The notes beneath the pieces were generated by a model. The model saw only the letters and a program-made list of their open reading frames with translations, did no database searches and was not told where the DNA came from. DNA of 36,967 bases, taken from contig JAPZAV010000176.1 in the NCBI GenBank assembly GCA_027460465.1, positions 1-36,967 on the forward strand. The letters run 5' to 3'. This document shows, piece after piece, positions 29,685 to 36,967 of the stretch. The position numbers and the translations under genes are program-made. Within the stretch, counting starts at the first letter, position 1. Every line of letters starts with the position of its first letter. Origin of the DNA: Candidatus Methanoperedens sp. (lineage in GTDB: Archaea > Halobacteriota > Methanosarcinia > Methanosarcinales > Methanoperedenaceae).

Positions 29685-30311
29685 ATGAGTTTCATGCAGA
29701 TTGATGCTCTGATCGCGCGGCTGAAAGAACAATACCCGCCCGGCAAGTTCGGTTCCCGCGATCCCTTCCATGTGCTCATAGCCACCGTACTTTCTCAGCG
29801 CACCCGCGATGAGGTGACTGACAGGGCTGCTGATAAATTATTTTCAAAATACCGCACGCCAGAGGAGCTGGCATGTGCTGATGTCAGGGATATTGAAAAT
29901 CTGATACGCGAGGTTGGATTTTACCGCGTCAAAGCTCTGAGGGTAAAGGAGATCGCTCGAATAATAAACAATGATTACGGGGGCAAGGTACCTGCCGATA
30001 TTGAAGCCCTCCTGATGCTGCCTGGTGTGGGGAGAAAGACAGCGAACTGCGTATTGGTTTATGGATTTGGAAAAGATGAGATCGCAGTTGATACCCATGT
30101 TCACAGGATCTCGAACAGGCTTGGACTGGTGAGCACAAAGACCCCTGAAGAGACTGAAGAGGAACTTCGCAGGGTCATTCCGGAAAGACACTGGAAGTAT
30201 GTCAACGAACTCTTTGTGAGGTTCGGTCAGGACATATGCAGACCTGCAGGCAGGAAATGCGATCAATGTCCTGTATCAGAGCTCTGCCCGGATAAAAGGA
30301 AAAAGCAGTGA
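29685..30311 (+). CDS. nth: Endonuclease III
   Basis: ATVLSQRTRDE, LPGVGRKTANCVL, VDTHVHRISNRLG, Cx6CxxCx5C cluster. Confidence 0.96.
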   Translation: MSFMQIDALIARLKEQYPPGKFGSRDPFHVLIATVLSQRTRDEVTDRAADKLFSKYRTPEELACADVRDIENLIREVGFYRVKALRVKEIARIINNDYGGKVPADIEALLMLPGVGRKTANCVLVYGFGKDEIAVDTHVHRISNRLGLVSTKTPEETEEELRRVIPERHWKYVNELFVRFGQDICRPAGRKCDQCPVSELCPDKRKKQ

Positions 30312-30355
30312 TGAACGCATTAGTGGATTTCGAAAATCATCGGAATATCCATTAA

Positions 30356-30480
30356 TATTAAATCCCCGGCGACAGTACTTTCCCGGAGCAGCAATATTCC
30401 AGAGCCGTGCTGATGGGGGGATCTGAAGACGTGCGCTTATAGGCACGGAGGGGTAGCTAATCAGTTCGGTTGTTGTTCTG
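30356..30480. repeat. Repeat copy A: truncated left part of MITE-like element
   Basis: TATTAAATCCCCGGCG plus exact 23-nt TTCCCGGAGCAGCAATATTCCAG (30380-30402) and AGCCGTGCTGATGGGG shared with copy B. Confidence 0.75.
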
Positions 30481-30615
30481 GCGGCATAGGTGAGGTTATG
30501 CTAGAACTCTAATCCCTGAATATCATGTATTGATGTATAGATAATTTGATTAGATGTAGATTGTAGAGTCATTAAATATAAATCTTAAGCAAAAAATAAA
30601 GAATAGTGATTTAAA

Positions 30616-30966
30616 TTGAAAGCAAGAAATTTCAAAAAAAATTGGACTGAATCACCTATCAAAGATATCCTTCAAGAACTAAAGGAAGGGCTGCAGAAGA
30701 GGTACGGAAGCAAGCTCAAAAGGATAATGCTATTTGGATCGTATGCGAGGGGCGAGCAAAGAAGCGACTCCGATGTAGACGTAGCTATAATCCTTGAAGA
30801 TTTCTCCCATGCCTGTGCTGAGATCGAACGAACTGCTGACATTGTTTCCTCAATTTCTTTGAAATTCGATACGCTCATTTCTCTTGTCCCAATAAAGGAA
30901 GAGGACTGGTACAAAAGGAAGACTTCTCTGGTATCAAATATCAGGCGCGATGGGGTGGCGATATGA
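30616..30966 (+). CDS. MNT-type nucleotidyltransferase (antitoxin of HEPN/MNT pair 1; TTG start)
   Basis: LFGSYARGEQRSDSDVDVAII. Confidence 0.92.
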   Translation: MKARNFKKNWTESPIKDILQELKEGLQKRYGSKLKRIMLFGSYARGEQRSDSDVDVAIILEDFSHACAEIERTADIVSSISLKFDTLISLVPIKEEDWYKRKTSLVSNIRRDGVAI

Positions 30967-31346
30967 ACGAGGAAATTGATGCGCTTTTGAAGAAAGCTCT
31001 GGACAGCATCAAAGGTGCCAGGCTTTTGTTTGATGATGAACTATACGGATTTGCAGTTTCAAGAGCCTACTATGCCATATTCTATCTGGTAAGCGCGGTG
31101 CTCGTGACCAAGAGTCTTAGTTTTTCAAAGCATCAGGCTGTGGTTGCTGCATTTGGTCAGCATTTCGTCAAGACCGGAATCTTCGAGCAGAAATTCCATC
31201 GGTATTTCGTAGAAGCTTTTGAACAGAGGCAGATAGGGGATTATGAACCGATGGAAGAGATAACACAGGAAACGGCAAAGAAGAATATTGAGAGGGCCAT
31301 TGAATTTTTGAATGTTGTTAAAGAGTATCTTGAGAACAAGAAATGA
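30963..31346 (+). CDS. HEPN-domain protein (pair 1)
   Basis: SRAYYAIFYLVSAVLVTKSLSFSKHQAVVAAFGQHFVKTG; 4-nt overlap with MNT. Confidence 0.92.
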   Translation: MNEEIDALLKKALDSIKGARLLFDDELYGFAVSRAYYAIFYLVSAVLVTKSLSFSKHQAVVAAFGQHFVKTGIFEQKFHRYFVEAFEQRQIGDYEPMEEITQETAKKNIERAIEFLNVVKEYLENKK

Positions 31347-31404
31347 CCCGGTAAATACTCCAGGCAATAAATTGAAACTGCAGCATAATTATTACAGTCC
31401 AATT

Positions 31405-31650
31405 ATTAATATCCCGGCGCCGATACGTTCCCGGAGCAGCAATATTCCAGCAGAGCCGTGCTGATGGGGTGGGCTCGGATCTGAGGACGGGGCGCTCATG
31501 GGCGCGAGGTGTCCTGGCGCCTGCTGAGGGGCTGGTGGGGCATGCAAAAGATGTCTGATCCTGCGGAGGGCGCCCGCGGCCTGGAGATGCAATTTTATCA
31601 GGCGCGGTTTTTGATGTGGGGTAGGGCATATCGGCGCCGGGGGATTAATA
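31405..31650. mobile_element. Repeat copy B: MITE-like element with terminal inverted repeats
   Basis: Left TATTAATATCCCGGCGCCGATACG (31405-31428) vs reverse complement of 31627-31650 TATTAATCCCCCGGCGCCGATATG, 21/24 identical by eye; no transposase inside. Confidence 0.72.
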
Positions 31651-31886
31651 TTTAAGGAGTGATGAAACTCAATTATAACTAAAAGAGAAACTCTCAGCTT
31701 TTCCCACCCTTCATCACCCCACCCCCTGCTCCCACCCGCGCCGTTCATAACCGGTACGATCCTGTCCAGCAGAGGTTAGCTCTCAACCTCTTTCTTATGC
31801 CATACTTTTTCTGATCTCCAGGGTGAACGGAGAAAGGTCTTCGATCAAAGCATGGTCGGAAATGAGAGCGCGCACAGCGGGTGATA

Positions 31887-31949
31887 GTTTTATATACTGA
31901 ACTTGCGTTTAATATATTGAACGGTGGTTCATTTGATTGAACTGTTCAA
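31887..31949 (+). promoter_or_regulatory. Promoter/operator of wHTH-MNT gene: TATA-like box with three 20-bp-phased TGAAC half-sites
   Basis: TTTATATA then CTGAAC at 31897, TTGAAC at 31917, TTGAAC at 31937; inverted partners GTTCA 31927-31931 and GTTCAA 31944-31949. Confidence 0.6.
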
Positions 31950-32496
31950 AAAATATGTACATTGGAAGATCCTGGCCCATTTTATGGAAAACCCGAATAC
32001 CACTTTCCATATAAAACAGCTTGCGAGGATCATTGAGGTAAGTCCTGCCAGCGTGAGCAGTGCTGTTAAATCTTTCGAGAAAGAAGGACTGCTTCTAAAG
32101 GAAGAAAAGGGACTGGCTCACCTCTACAGGCTGAATGCAGATAATAGTGTGGTCGCACCACTTAAAAAAGCATATGGCATCGCTTTAGTGCTTTCATCAA
32201 GACCTGAAGAAAAATTCCTCGAGGTAGACCCGCATATCATTTCCCTTGCCCTTTTTGGAAGTTATGCAGAAGGAAGCTATGATGAAAAAAGCGATATAGA
32301 CTTTCTGGCAGTAACTCCCGCCAGAAAAGAAAACCTCATAAGCACTGCAAAAAGACTGGAAGAAGAACTGAAAAAAGAGGTAAGCATATCGGTATTCAAA
32401 TTATCTGAATGGAGAACCATGGCAAAAAAAGGTGATGCATTCTACAAAAGGATTGTGGAGAATCACATCCTGCTATACGGGAGCGGATTAAAATGA
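31924..32496 (+). CDS. wHTH domain fused to MNT nucleotidyltransferase (pair 2; GTG start, or TTG at 31933)
   Basis: N-terminal FHIKQLARIIEVSPASVSSAVKSFEKEGLL; LFGSYAEGSYDEKSDIDFLAV. Confidence 0.92.
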   Translation: MVHLIELFKKYVHWKILAHFMENPNTTFHIKQLARIIEVSPASVSSAVKSFEKEGLLLKEEKGLAHLYRLNADNSVVAPLKKAYGIALVLSSRPEEKFLEVDPHIISLALFGSYAEGSYDEKSDIDFLAVTPARKENLISTAKRLEEELKKEVSISVFKLSEWRTMAKKGDAFYKRIVENHILLYGSGLK

Positions 32497-32936
32497 AGCT
32501 TGATGAGTGTTTCCAGAAAGGTCTGCTGAAGAGAATATCGCCTGATATGGTGAATGCCGATCGTTCCATCAAGCTTTCCATTGAAAATATAGAAGACGCT
32601 GCTGAGAATTTCTCCATACATCGCTACAGGGTTGTGGTGATCTTGAGTTATACAGCCATGTTTCATGCAGCACGAGCGATCCTTTTCAGGGATGGTATAA
32701 AAGAGCGCAGCCATGAATGTATCCCTGTTTATATTGTAGAAAAGTATCCAGAACTGGAGACTTTAGCAAATATTCTTGATTCATACAGAAGATTCAGGCA
32801 CGATGCGATCTATGGACTTGATTTTGCCAAAGATGAGAAAGAGGCACGAGCTTCCCTGGAAACTTCAAAAGAATTTCTGGAAAAAATAAAGATTTTCATA
32901 GATAAGGAAAATGATATCAATGCGAAAACCGGGTAA
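32493..32936 (+). CDS. HEPN-domain protein (pair 2)
   Basis: AMFHAARAILFRDGIKERSHECIPVYIVEKYP...RRFRHDAIYG; 4-nt overlap with MNT. Confidence 0.9.
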   Translation: MKLDECFQKGLLKRISPDMVNADRSIKLSIENIEDAAENFSIHRYRVVVILSYTAMFHAARAILFRDGIKERSHECIPVYIVEKYPELETLANILDSYRRFRHDAIYGLDFAKDEKEARASLETSKEFLEKIKIFIDKENDINAKTG

Positions 32937-32954
32937 GAATCGTGAAAATCAATA

Positions 32955-33035
32955 TGTCTCCTATCCTTTCCCGCCCCTCACCACCGCCCCCATCGCCACA
33001 GCCTGCTCCACCCGCACCAGATCCTTCATATCAAG
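32955..33035. repeat. Partial repeat copy D (tail similarity to copy C)
   Basis: CCACAGCCTGCTCCACCC and CCAGATCCTTCAT shared with 33314-33350. Confidence 0.55.
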
Positions 33036-33119
33036 CAATCTCATCTCCTTGTTCCTCTCGCCAGCCGTCCTGAATCTATATCAGCGCGCCGCCTCCCGCA
33101 CACACAGGCCCCCTCTGGG

Positions 33120-33390
33120 CGGCGGGGCATACAAAGATGGCTGAGCTTGCGGAGGGGGACGGCGGCAAGGAGCTGCGAGTTCTATCTGGCGCGGTTTTTG
33201 ATGCAGGGGGGCTGCCCTGGGCATATCGGCGCCTGGGGATTAATATTTAAGGAGTGATGAAACTCAATTATAGCTAAAAAAGAAACTCTCAACATTTCCC
33301 ACCCTTCATCACCCCACAGCCTGCTCCACCCACGCCAGATCCTTCATGATCAGCACGATCTTATCCCGGCGTGGGTAGCTCTCAACCGAA
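33120..33390. repeat. Repeat copy C: right part of MITE-like element plus conserved right flank
   Basis: GGGCATATCGGCGCC(T)GGGGATTAATATTTAAGGAGTGATGAAACTCAATTATA..CTAAAA..AAACTCTCA..TTTCCCACCCTTCATCACCCCA nearly identical to 31624-31735. Confidence 0.8.
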
Positions 33391-33524
33391 TTCTTTAGCA
33401 GCATCGAAAAAATGCTTGAAGATGTTGATGCATTTCTTATATTTCTTTCCACTGCCGCAGGGTTAGTCTTTTGTCAGTCCTGTCGTTTATGAAGATGCGG
33501 CATTGTTCATCTGTGGCTCAGTTA

Positions 33525-33609
33525 TGCGAGGGGAGGGATTCGAACCCTCGAACCACTACTGGATTGGACCCTAAATCCAACGCCTTTGACCTGGCTGGGC
33601 TACCCTCGC
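33525..33609 (-). tRNA. tRNA-Leu (anticodon TAG), class II, including discriminator A, no encoded CCA
   Basis: Reverse complement GCGAGGGTAGCCCAGCCAGGTCAAAGGCGTTGGATTTAGGGTCCAA...GAGGGTTCGAATCCCTCCCCTCGC A; acceptor, anticodon and T stems pair. Confidence 0.95.
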
Positions 33610-33687
33610 AAAAGGCGTATTCGCTGGTGAGCGTTGAGATGAAACTTATCGCATAAAGCTTTGATGTTCCGGAATAATCAGTGTGCG

Positions 33688-34125
33688 ATGAAAGGAGTTT
33701 ATGTTCTGATCCTGAGGCTTGATGCAGAAACAGAAATCAGGATCGGAAAAATCGGGAATATTCCTTTTCTGAAAGGCTATTATGCCTATATCGGATCTGC
33801 ACAGGGTTCAGGAGGGTTCAGGCGTGTGACCAGGCATTTTGATGTGGCTTCAGGCAAAAACCGGACGAAGAGGTGGCATATAGATCATCTTCTGCCGCAT
33901 TCTGCTGTGGAATATGCTGTACTTCTCCCGGCATGCGAGGATATCGAATGCGCTGTTGCAAGAACAATCGGGCAATCCTTATGTGAGATCCCTGGTTTTG
34001 GGAGCACAGACTGCGGCTGCTCAACCCATCTTTTCTTTGCAGAAAAGGATCCCAGAGACATAATTATCAGGGCGGGCAGCAGGTTCATTGAAAACGAAAG
34101 TATCATAATAAACCCGCACATGTAA
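33688..34125 (+). CDS. DUF123 GIY-YIG-like protein
   Basis: KGVYVLILRL...KGYYAYIGSAQGSGGFRRVTRHF...KRWHIDHLL...GFGSTDCGCSTHLFF. Confidence 0.93.
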   Translation: MKGVYVLILRLDAETEIRIGKIGNIPFLKGYYAYIGSAQGSGGFRRVTRHFDVASGKNRTKRWHIDHLLPHSAVEYAVLLPACEDIECAVARTIGQSLCEIPGFGSTDCGCSTHLFFAEKDPRDIIIRAGSRFIENESIIINPHM

Positions 34126-34133
34126 GGAGGAAC

Positions 34134-35144
34134 ATGGACATCGGAATCATAGGCGCTTCTGGATACACTGGCGGAGAGCTTCTGCGTTTGCTCGCCGTGC
34201 ACCCTGATGCGGATGTTGTTGCAGCGACATCGCGCAGCAAAAAGGGAAAAAAGATAGGGGATGAACATGCTCATCTCAGGAAGATATATGATCTTGAGTT
34301 CGAAGATCTGAGCACAGAGGAAGTGGCGTCCCGCTCGGACATTGTTTTCACAGCCGTGCCTCACGGCACCGCGATGCAGGTCGTACCCGCGCTTCTTGAT
34401 GCAGGCGTGAAGGTGGTAGACCTGAGTGCTGATTACCGCCTTGACCATGAGGTTTTCGAGAAGGTTTACGGTATAAAGCATACAGACCCCAGAGAAGCGG
34501 TTTACGGTATACCTGAGCTTCATCCTGAGGTCTCAAAACAGGCGTTCATCGCAAATCCAGGCTGCTATCCAACAGGAGCATCGCTTGCAGCAGCCCCTCT
34601 GGCAGATGCCGGGCTTATCGAGCTTGCGGTCTTTGATTCAAAAAGCGGCATATCAGGAGCAGGGGCAGAGCCGTCCGAGGTATCGCATTATCCCAACATG
34701 GCAGAGAACATTCAGGCATACAAGCTCACTGCACACCGCCACCGCGCAGAGATAGTTCAGGAACTCAGGCGCCTGGATGGTGATCTGAAAAGTATCAGCT
34801 TTACTCCGCATGTCATTCCCAGCGTGCGCGGCATTCTCACCACAGCACACATCTTTGTCAAAAAGGAATTGAGCCAGGAAAAAGTCAGAGATCTGTTCCG
34901 TGACTTCTATCAGGATAAACCTTTTATCAGGTTGATCGAAGGCATCCCGATGCTTACCAGCGTTCGCGGCTCGAATTTCTGCGATATAGGTTTTGAGATA
35001 GAAAAGGATGGCAACAGGATAGTTATAATATCAGCGATAGACAATCTTGTTAAAGGAGCATCAGGTCAGGCAATCCAGAACATGAACCTTATGTTCGGTC
35101 TTGATGAGACCTCGGGTCTCTGGACTCCGGGTACTGCTCCATGA
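34134..35144 (+). CDS. argC: N-acetyl-gamma-glutamyl-phosphate reductase
   Basis: IGIIGASGYTGGELLRLL...IANPGCYPTGASLA. Confidence 0.97.
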   Translation: MDIGIIGASGYTGGELLRLLAVHPDADVVAATSRSKKGKKIGDEHAHLRKIYDLEFEDLSTEEVASRSDIVFTAVPHGTAMQVVPALLDAGVKVVDLSADYRLDHEVFEKVYGIKHTDPREAVYGIPELHPEVSKQAFIANPGCYPTGASLAAAPLADAGLIELAVFDSKSGISGAGAEPSEVSHYPNMAENIQAYKLTAHRHRAEIVQELRRLDGDLKSISFTPHVIPSVRGILTTAHIFVKKELSQEKVRDLFRDFYQDKPFIRLIEGIPMLTSVRGSNFCDIGFEIEKDGNRIVIISAIDNLVKGASGQAIQNMNLMFGLDETSGLWTPGTAP

Positions 35145-35152
35145 GGTAAAAT

Positions 35153-35626
35153 ATGAAAATCAGAGATGTAATGAATAGTGACGTGATCACCTGCACACCG
35201 GATGACCCTGTGAGTCATCTTGCAGATCTTTTCAAAGAACACCATATCAGCGGTGCGCCTGTTGTTGAGAAAGAGAAAGTGGTGGGAATTGTATCTGAAA
35301 CGGATCTGCTCAAATTGTTCAAGACCCCTGAATTCTCGGACGAGCTGTTGCTACCAAGCCCCCTTGAGGTCATCGAGATACCTCTTAGAAACCTTGTCAG
35401 GCTTGAGGAAATCAAGAAATCAATTGAAAATGTTAAATCGAAGCCTGTGCGGCATATCATGAAAAAGACCGTTTATTCGATATCCCCTGATGCAAGTTTA
35501 GAAGAAGGTTCTGACAGGATGGTGAGGCATAAGGTTAACAGACTGCCTGTCATCGAGAATGGAAAGCTGGTAGGGATCGTGGCAAGGAGCGATATAATCA
35601 GAGGTCTCTCTTCTTCACAGGAATAG
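35153..35626 (+). CDS. Tandem CBS-domain protein
   Basis: MKIRDVMNSDVITCTPDDPVSHLADLFKEHHISGAPVVEKEKVVGIVSETDLL; second CBS unit ends VNRLPVIENGKLVGIVARSDIIRGL. Confidence 0.95.
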   Translation: MKIRDVMNSDVITCTPDDPVSHLADLFKEHHISGAPVVEKEKVVGIVSETDLLKLFKTPEFSDELLLPSPLEVIEIPLRNLVRLEEIKKSIENVKSKPVRHIMKKTVYSISPDASLEEGSDRMVRHKVNRLPVIENGKLVGIVARSDIIRGLSSSQE

Positions 35627-35628
35627 AC

Positions 35629-36804
35629 ATGAGGTTTATTGAAGGGGGAATCTGTGCAGTAAAAGGGGTAAAAGCGAACGGGATCAAGCAGGGAAGGAAC
35701 GGTCTTGCGGTAATCGTTGTCGAGGCAGAAAGTCTTGCGACCGCAGGCGTATTTACAAGGAACAGGGTGATCGCTGCTCCTCTCATTATTACAAGGAAGG
35801 CTCTTGAAAAAGGGGATTTAAAGGCAGTTATAGCCAACAGCGGATGTGCAAACGCGTTCACAGGTGAAAAAGGACTGCTTGATGCACAGTGGATGGCAGG
35901 GATACTTGCGCAAAAGCTGAACTGCGGACCTGATGAGATCGGCATTGCATCCACAGGTGTCATCGGACGCTTCCTTGATAGGACGGTGGTGTCAGGCCAG
36001 CTTGAGCAGATCTTTGACGGATTATCAAGCAGCACAGAGGCGAGCATGAAATGCGCCGGGGCTATAATGACAACAGACACCTTCACAAAGGAAGTGGCTG
36101 TCGAGATGGATAATGGCGTGCGCATTGCCGGTATTGCAAAAGGCTCGGGTATGATAGAGCCAGACATGGGGACAATGCTTGCGTTCCTGTACACAGATGC
36201 AGCAATATCAAAGAAAGCTCTTGATATTTACCTGAAAAGGGCGGTTGATAAAAGCTTTAATATGGTCGTTGTTGACGGGGATACCAGTACAAATGACATG
36301 GCTCTGATCAGTGCCACTGGCTATCACGAGTGCGATGAGATGCAGTTCCAGGAAGGGCTTGAGCATGTATGCACAGGTCTTGCAAGGATGATAGCAAGAG
36401 ATGGCGAAGGCGCCACCAGATTGATCGAGGCAAAAGTAACAGGCGCAAGGAGTGAACACGATGCAGTAAAGGCTGCAAAAGCGATCGTACGATCGCCGCT
36501 TGTGAAGACAGCCATATTTGGAAAGGATCCGAACTGGGGCAGGGTGGTGGCTGCTGTCGGGTATTCGGGTGCAGAAATCGCCCAGGAAAAGATCTCTCTC
36601 AGGTTCTCTGATGATAAAAATGAGGTCACGCTTGTGGATTCTGGCAGGATAGTTGAAGGGAAACTGGACATACTGAAGAGCATCATGTCGGGTAAAGAGA
36701 TCATTATTGAAGTGGATATCGGTCTCGGGGAAAATGAGGCCACTGCATGGGGATGCGATCTGACGTACGATTATGTAAGGGTCAACGCTGAATATACCAC
36801 ATAG
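35629..36804 (+). CDS. argJ: Glutamate N-acetyltransferase (bifunctional ArgJ family)
   Basis: ANSGCANAFTGEKG, GIASTGVIGRFL, KGSGMIEPDMGTMLAFLYTDA. Confidence 0.96.
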   Translation: MRFIEGGICAVKGVKANGIKQGRNGLAVIVVEAESLATAGVFTRNRVIAAPLIITRKALEKGDLKAVIANSGCANAFTGEKGLLDAQWMAGILAQKLNCGPDEIGIASTGVIGRFLDRTVVSGQLEQIFDGLSSSTEASMKCAGAIMTTDTFTKEVAVEMDNGVRIAGIAKGSGMIEPDMGTMLAFLYTDAAISKKALDIYLKRAVDKSFNMVVVDGDTSTNDMALISATGYHECDEMQFQEGLEHVCTGLARMIARDGEGATRLIEAKVTGARSEHDAVKAAKAIVRSPLVKTAIFGKDPNWGRVVAAVGYSGAEIAQEKISLRFSDDKNEVTLVDSGRIVEGKLDILKSIMSGKEIIIEVDIGLGENEATAWGCDLTYDYVRVNAEYTT

Positions 36805-36935
36805 AAATATCGATATCACTGATGATTTGACGTGAATTAAGAGGTGCGGGCGAGGGGTCACCAGATAAATATTTATACCATCATTATTATCATATTATTG
36901 ATTTATAATAAGATCAGGTCGAAGAAAGAGGATAC

Positions 36936-36967
36936 ATGGTATACTTGAATGATGATACGCTCAATCT
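36936..36967 (+). CDS. Possible 5' end of a further gene, truncated by window end
   Basis: ATG with open frame MVYLNDDTLN.. preceded by TATA-like ATAAATATTTATACC about 60 nt upstream. Confidence 0.3.
   Translation, partial: MVYLNDDTLN

Noticed and set aside
30420-30450. Compensatory hairpin between repeat copies A and B (CGTGC..GCACG vs GCGC..GCGC)
   Set aside because: Aligned columns do not covary; copy B pairs only in a shifted register, so it is not good evidence for a structured RNA.
31392-31748. 118-aa minus-strand ORF in repeat B
   Set aside because: Falls within the repeat and its flank; the frame is not maintained in copy C (stops and frame changes), Pro/His-rich composition suggests it is non-coding.
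32955-33390. CRISPR array suggested by repeated blocks
   Set aside because: Repeat units are long, diverged and irregularly spaced; no short direct repeat/spacer periodicity and no cas genes.
33471-33656. ORF MSVLSFMKMRHCSSVAQLCEGRDSNPRTTTGLDPKSNAF...
   Set aside because: Antisense translation of the tRNA-Leu gene (GRDSNPRTTTGLD is a classic tRNA artefact).
35598-36194. 198-aa minus-strand ORF opposite argJ
   Set aside because: Antisense shadow ORF over a clearly conserved argJ.

Overview
Archaeal chromosomal window, probably Methanosarcinales / Ca. Methanoperedens-like. That lineage is inferred from MC1 chromatin protein, SepRS, an archaeal GHMP shikimate kinase and an archaeal-type NHEJ set; it was not verified. 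Housekeeping blocks: rps15 / DHH nuclease / Pcc1; aroC-sepS-shikimate kinase-chorismate mutase-purA; argC-CBS-argJ; nth; tRNA-Leu(UAG). Accessory blocks: a compact NHEJ operon (Pol, Ku, Lig-PE, DUF72). A decayed mobile region at 20.3-24.5 kb holds an internally deleted metallo-hydrolase, an IS200 TnpA with an in-frame stop, an intact IS630 element with inverted repeats, a PD-(D/E)XK-like ORF and a MazF-type TA pair. A region at 30.3-33.4 kb carries two HEPN/MNT modules separated and bounded by copies of a non-coding repeat; one copy has ~24-bp terminal inverted repeats (MITE-like). The observations most worth follow-up are: (1) the repeat-partitioned tandem HEPN/MNT locus with three TGAAC half-sites phased at exactly 20 bp over the second module's promoter/start; (2) a thiolase/DUF35/MBL operon in which the thiolase nucleophilic Cys position reads Gly and the MBL HxHxDH motif reads HxNxDH; (3) two very short Cys-motif ORFs absent from the ORF track (21 aa MKIVKVKKIVRGSCKCHSSCV and 31 aa ...KCKSCGICYPRRKK..., the latter overlapping the thioredoxin start). 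No rRNA or CRISPR array was seen. All family calls come from reading motifs, without database searches.
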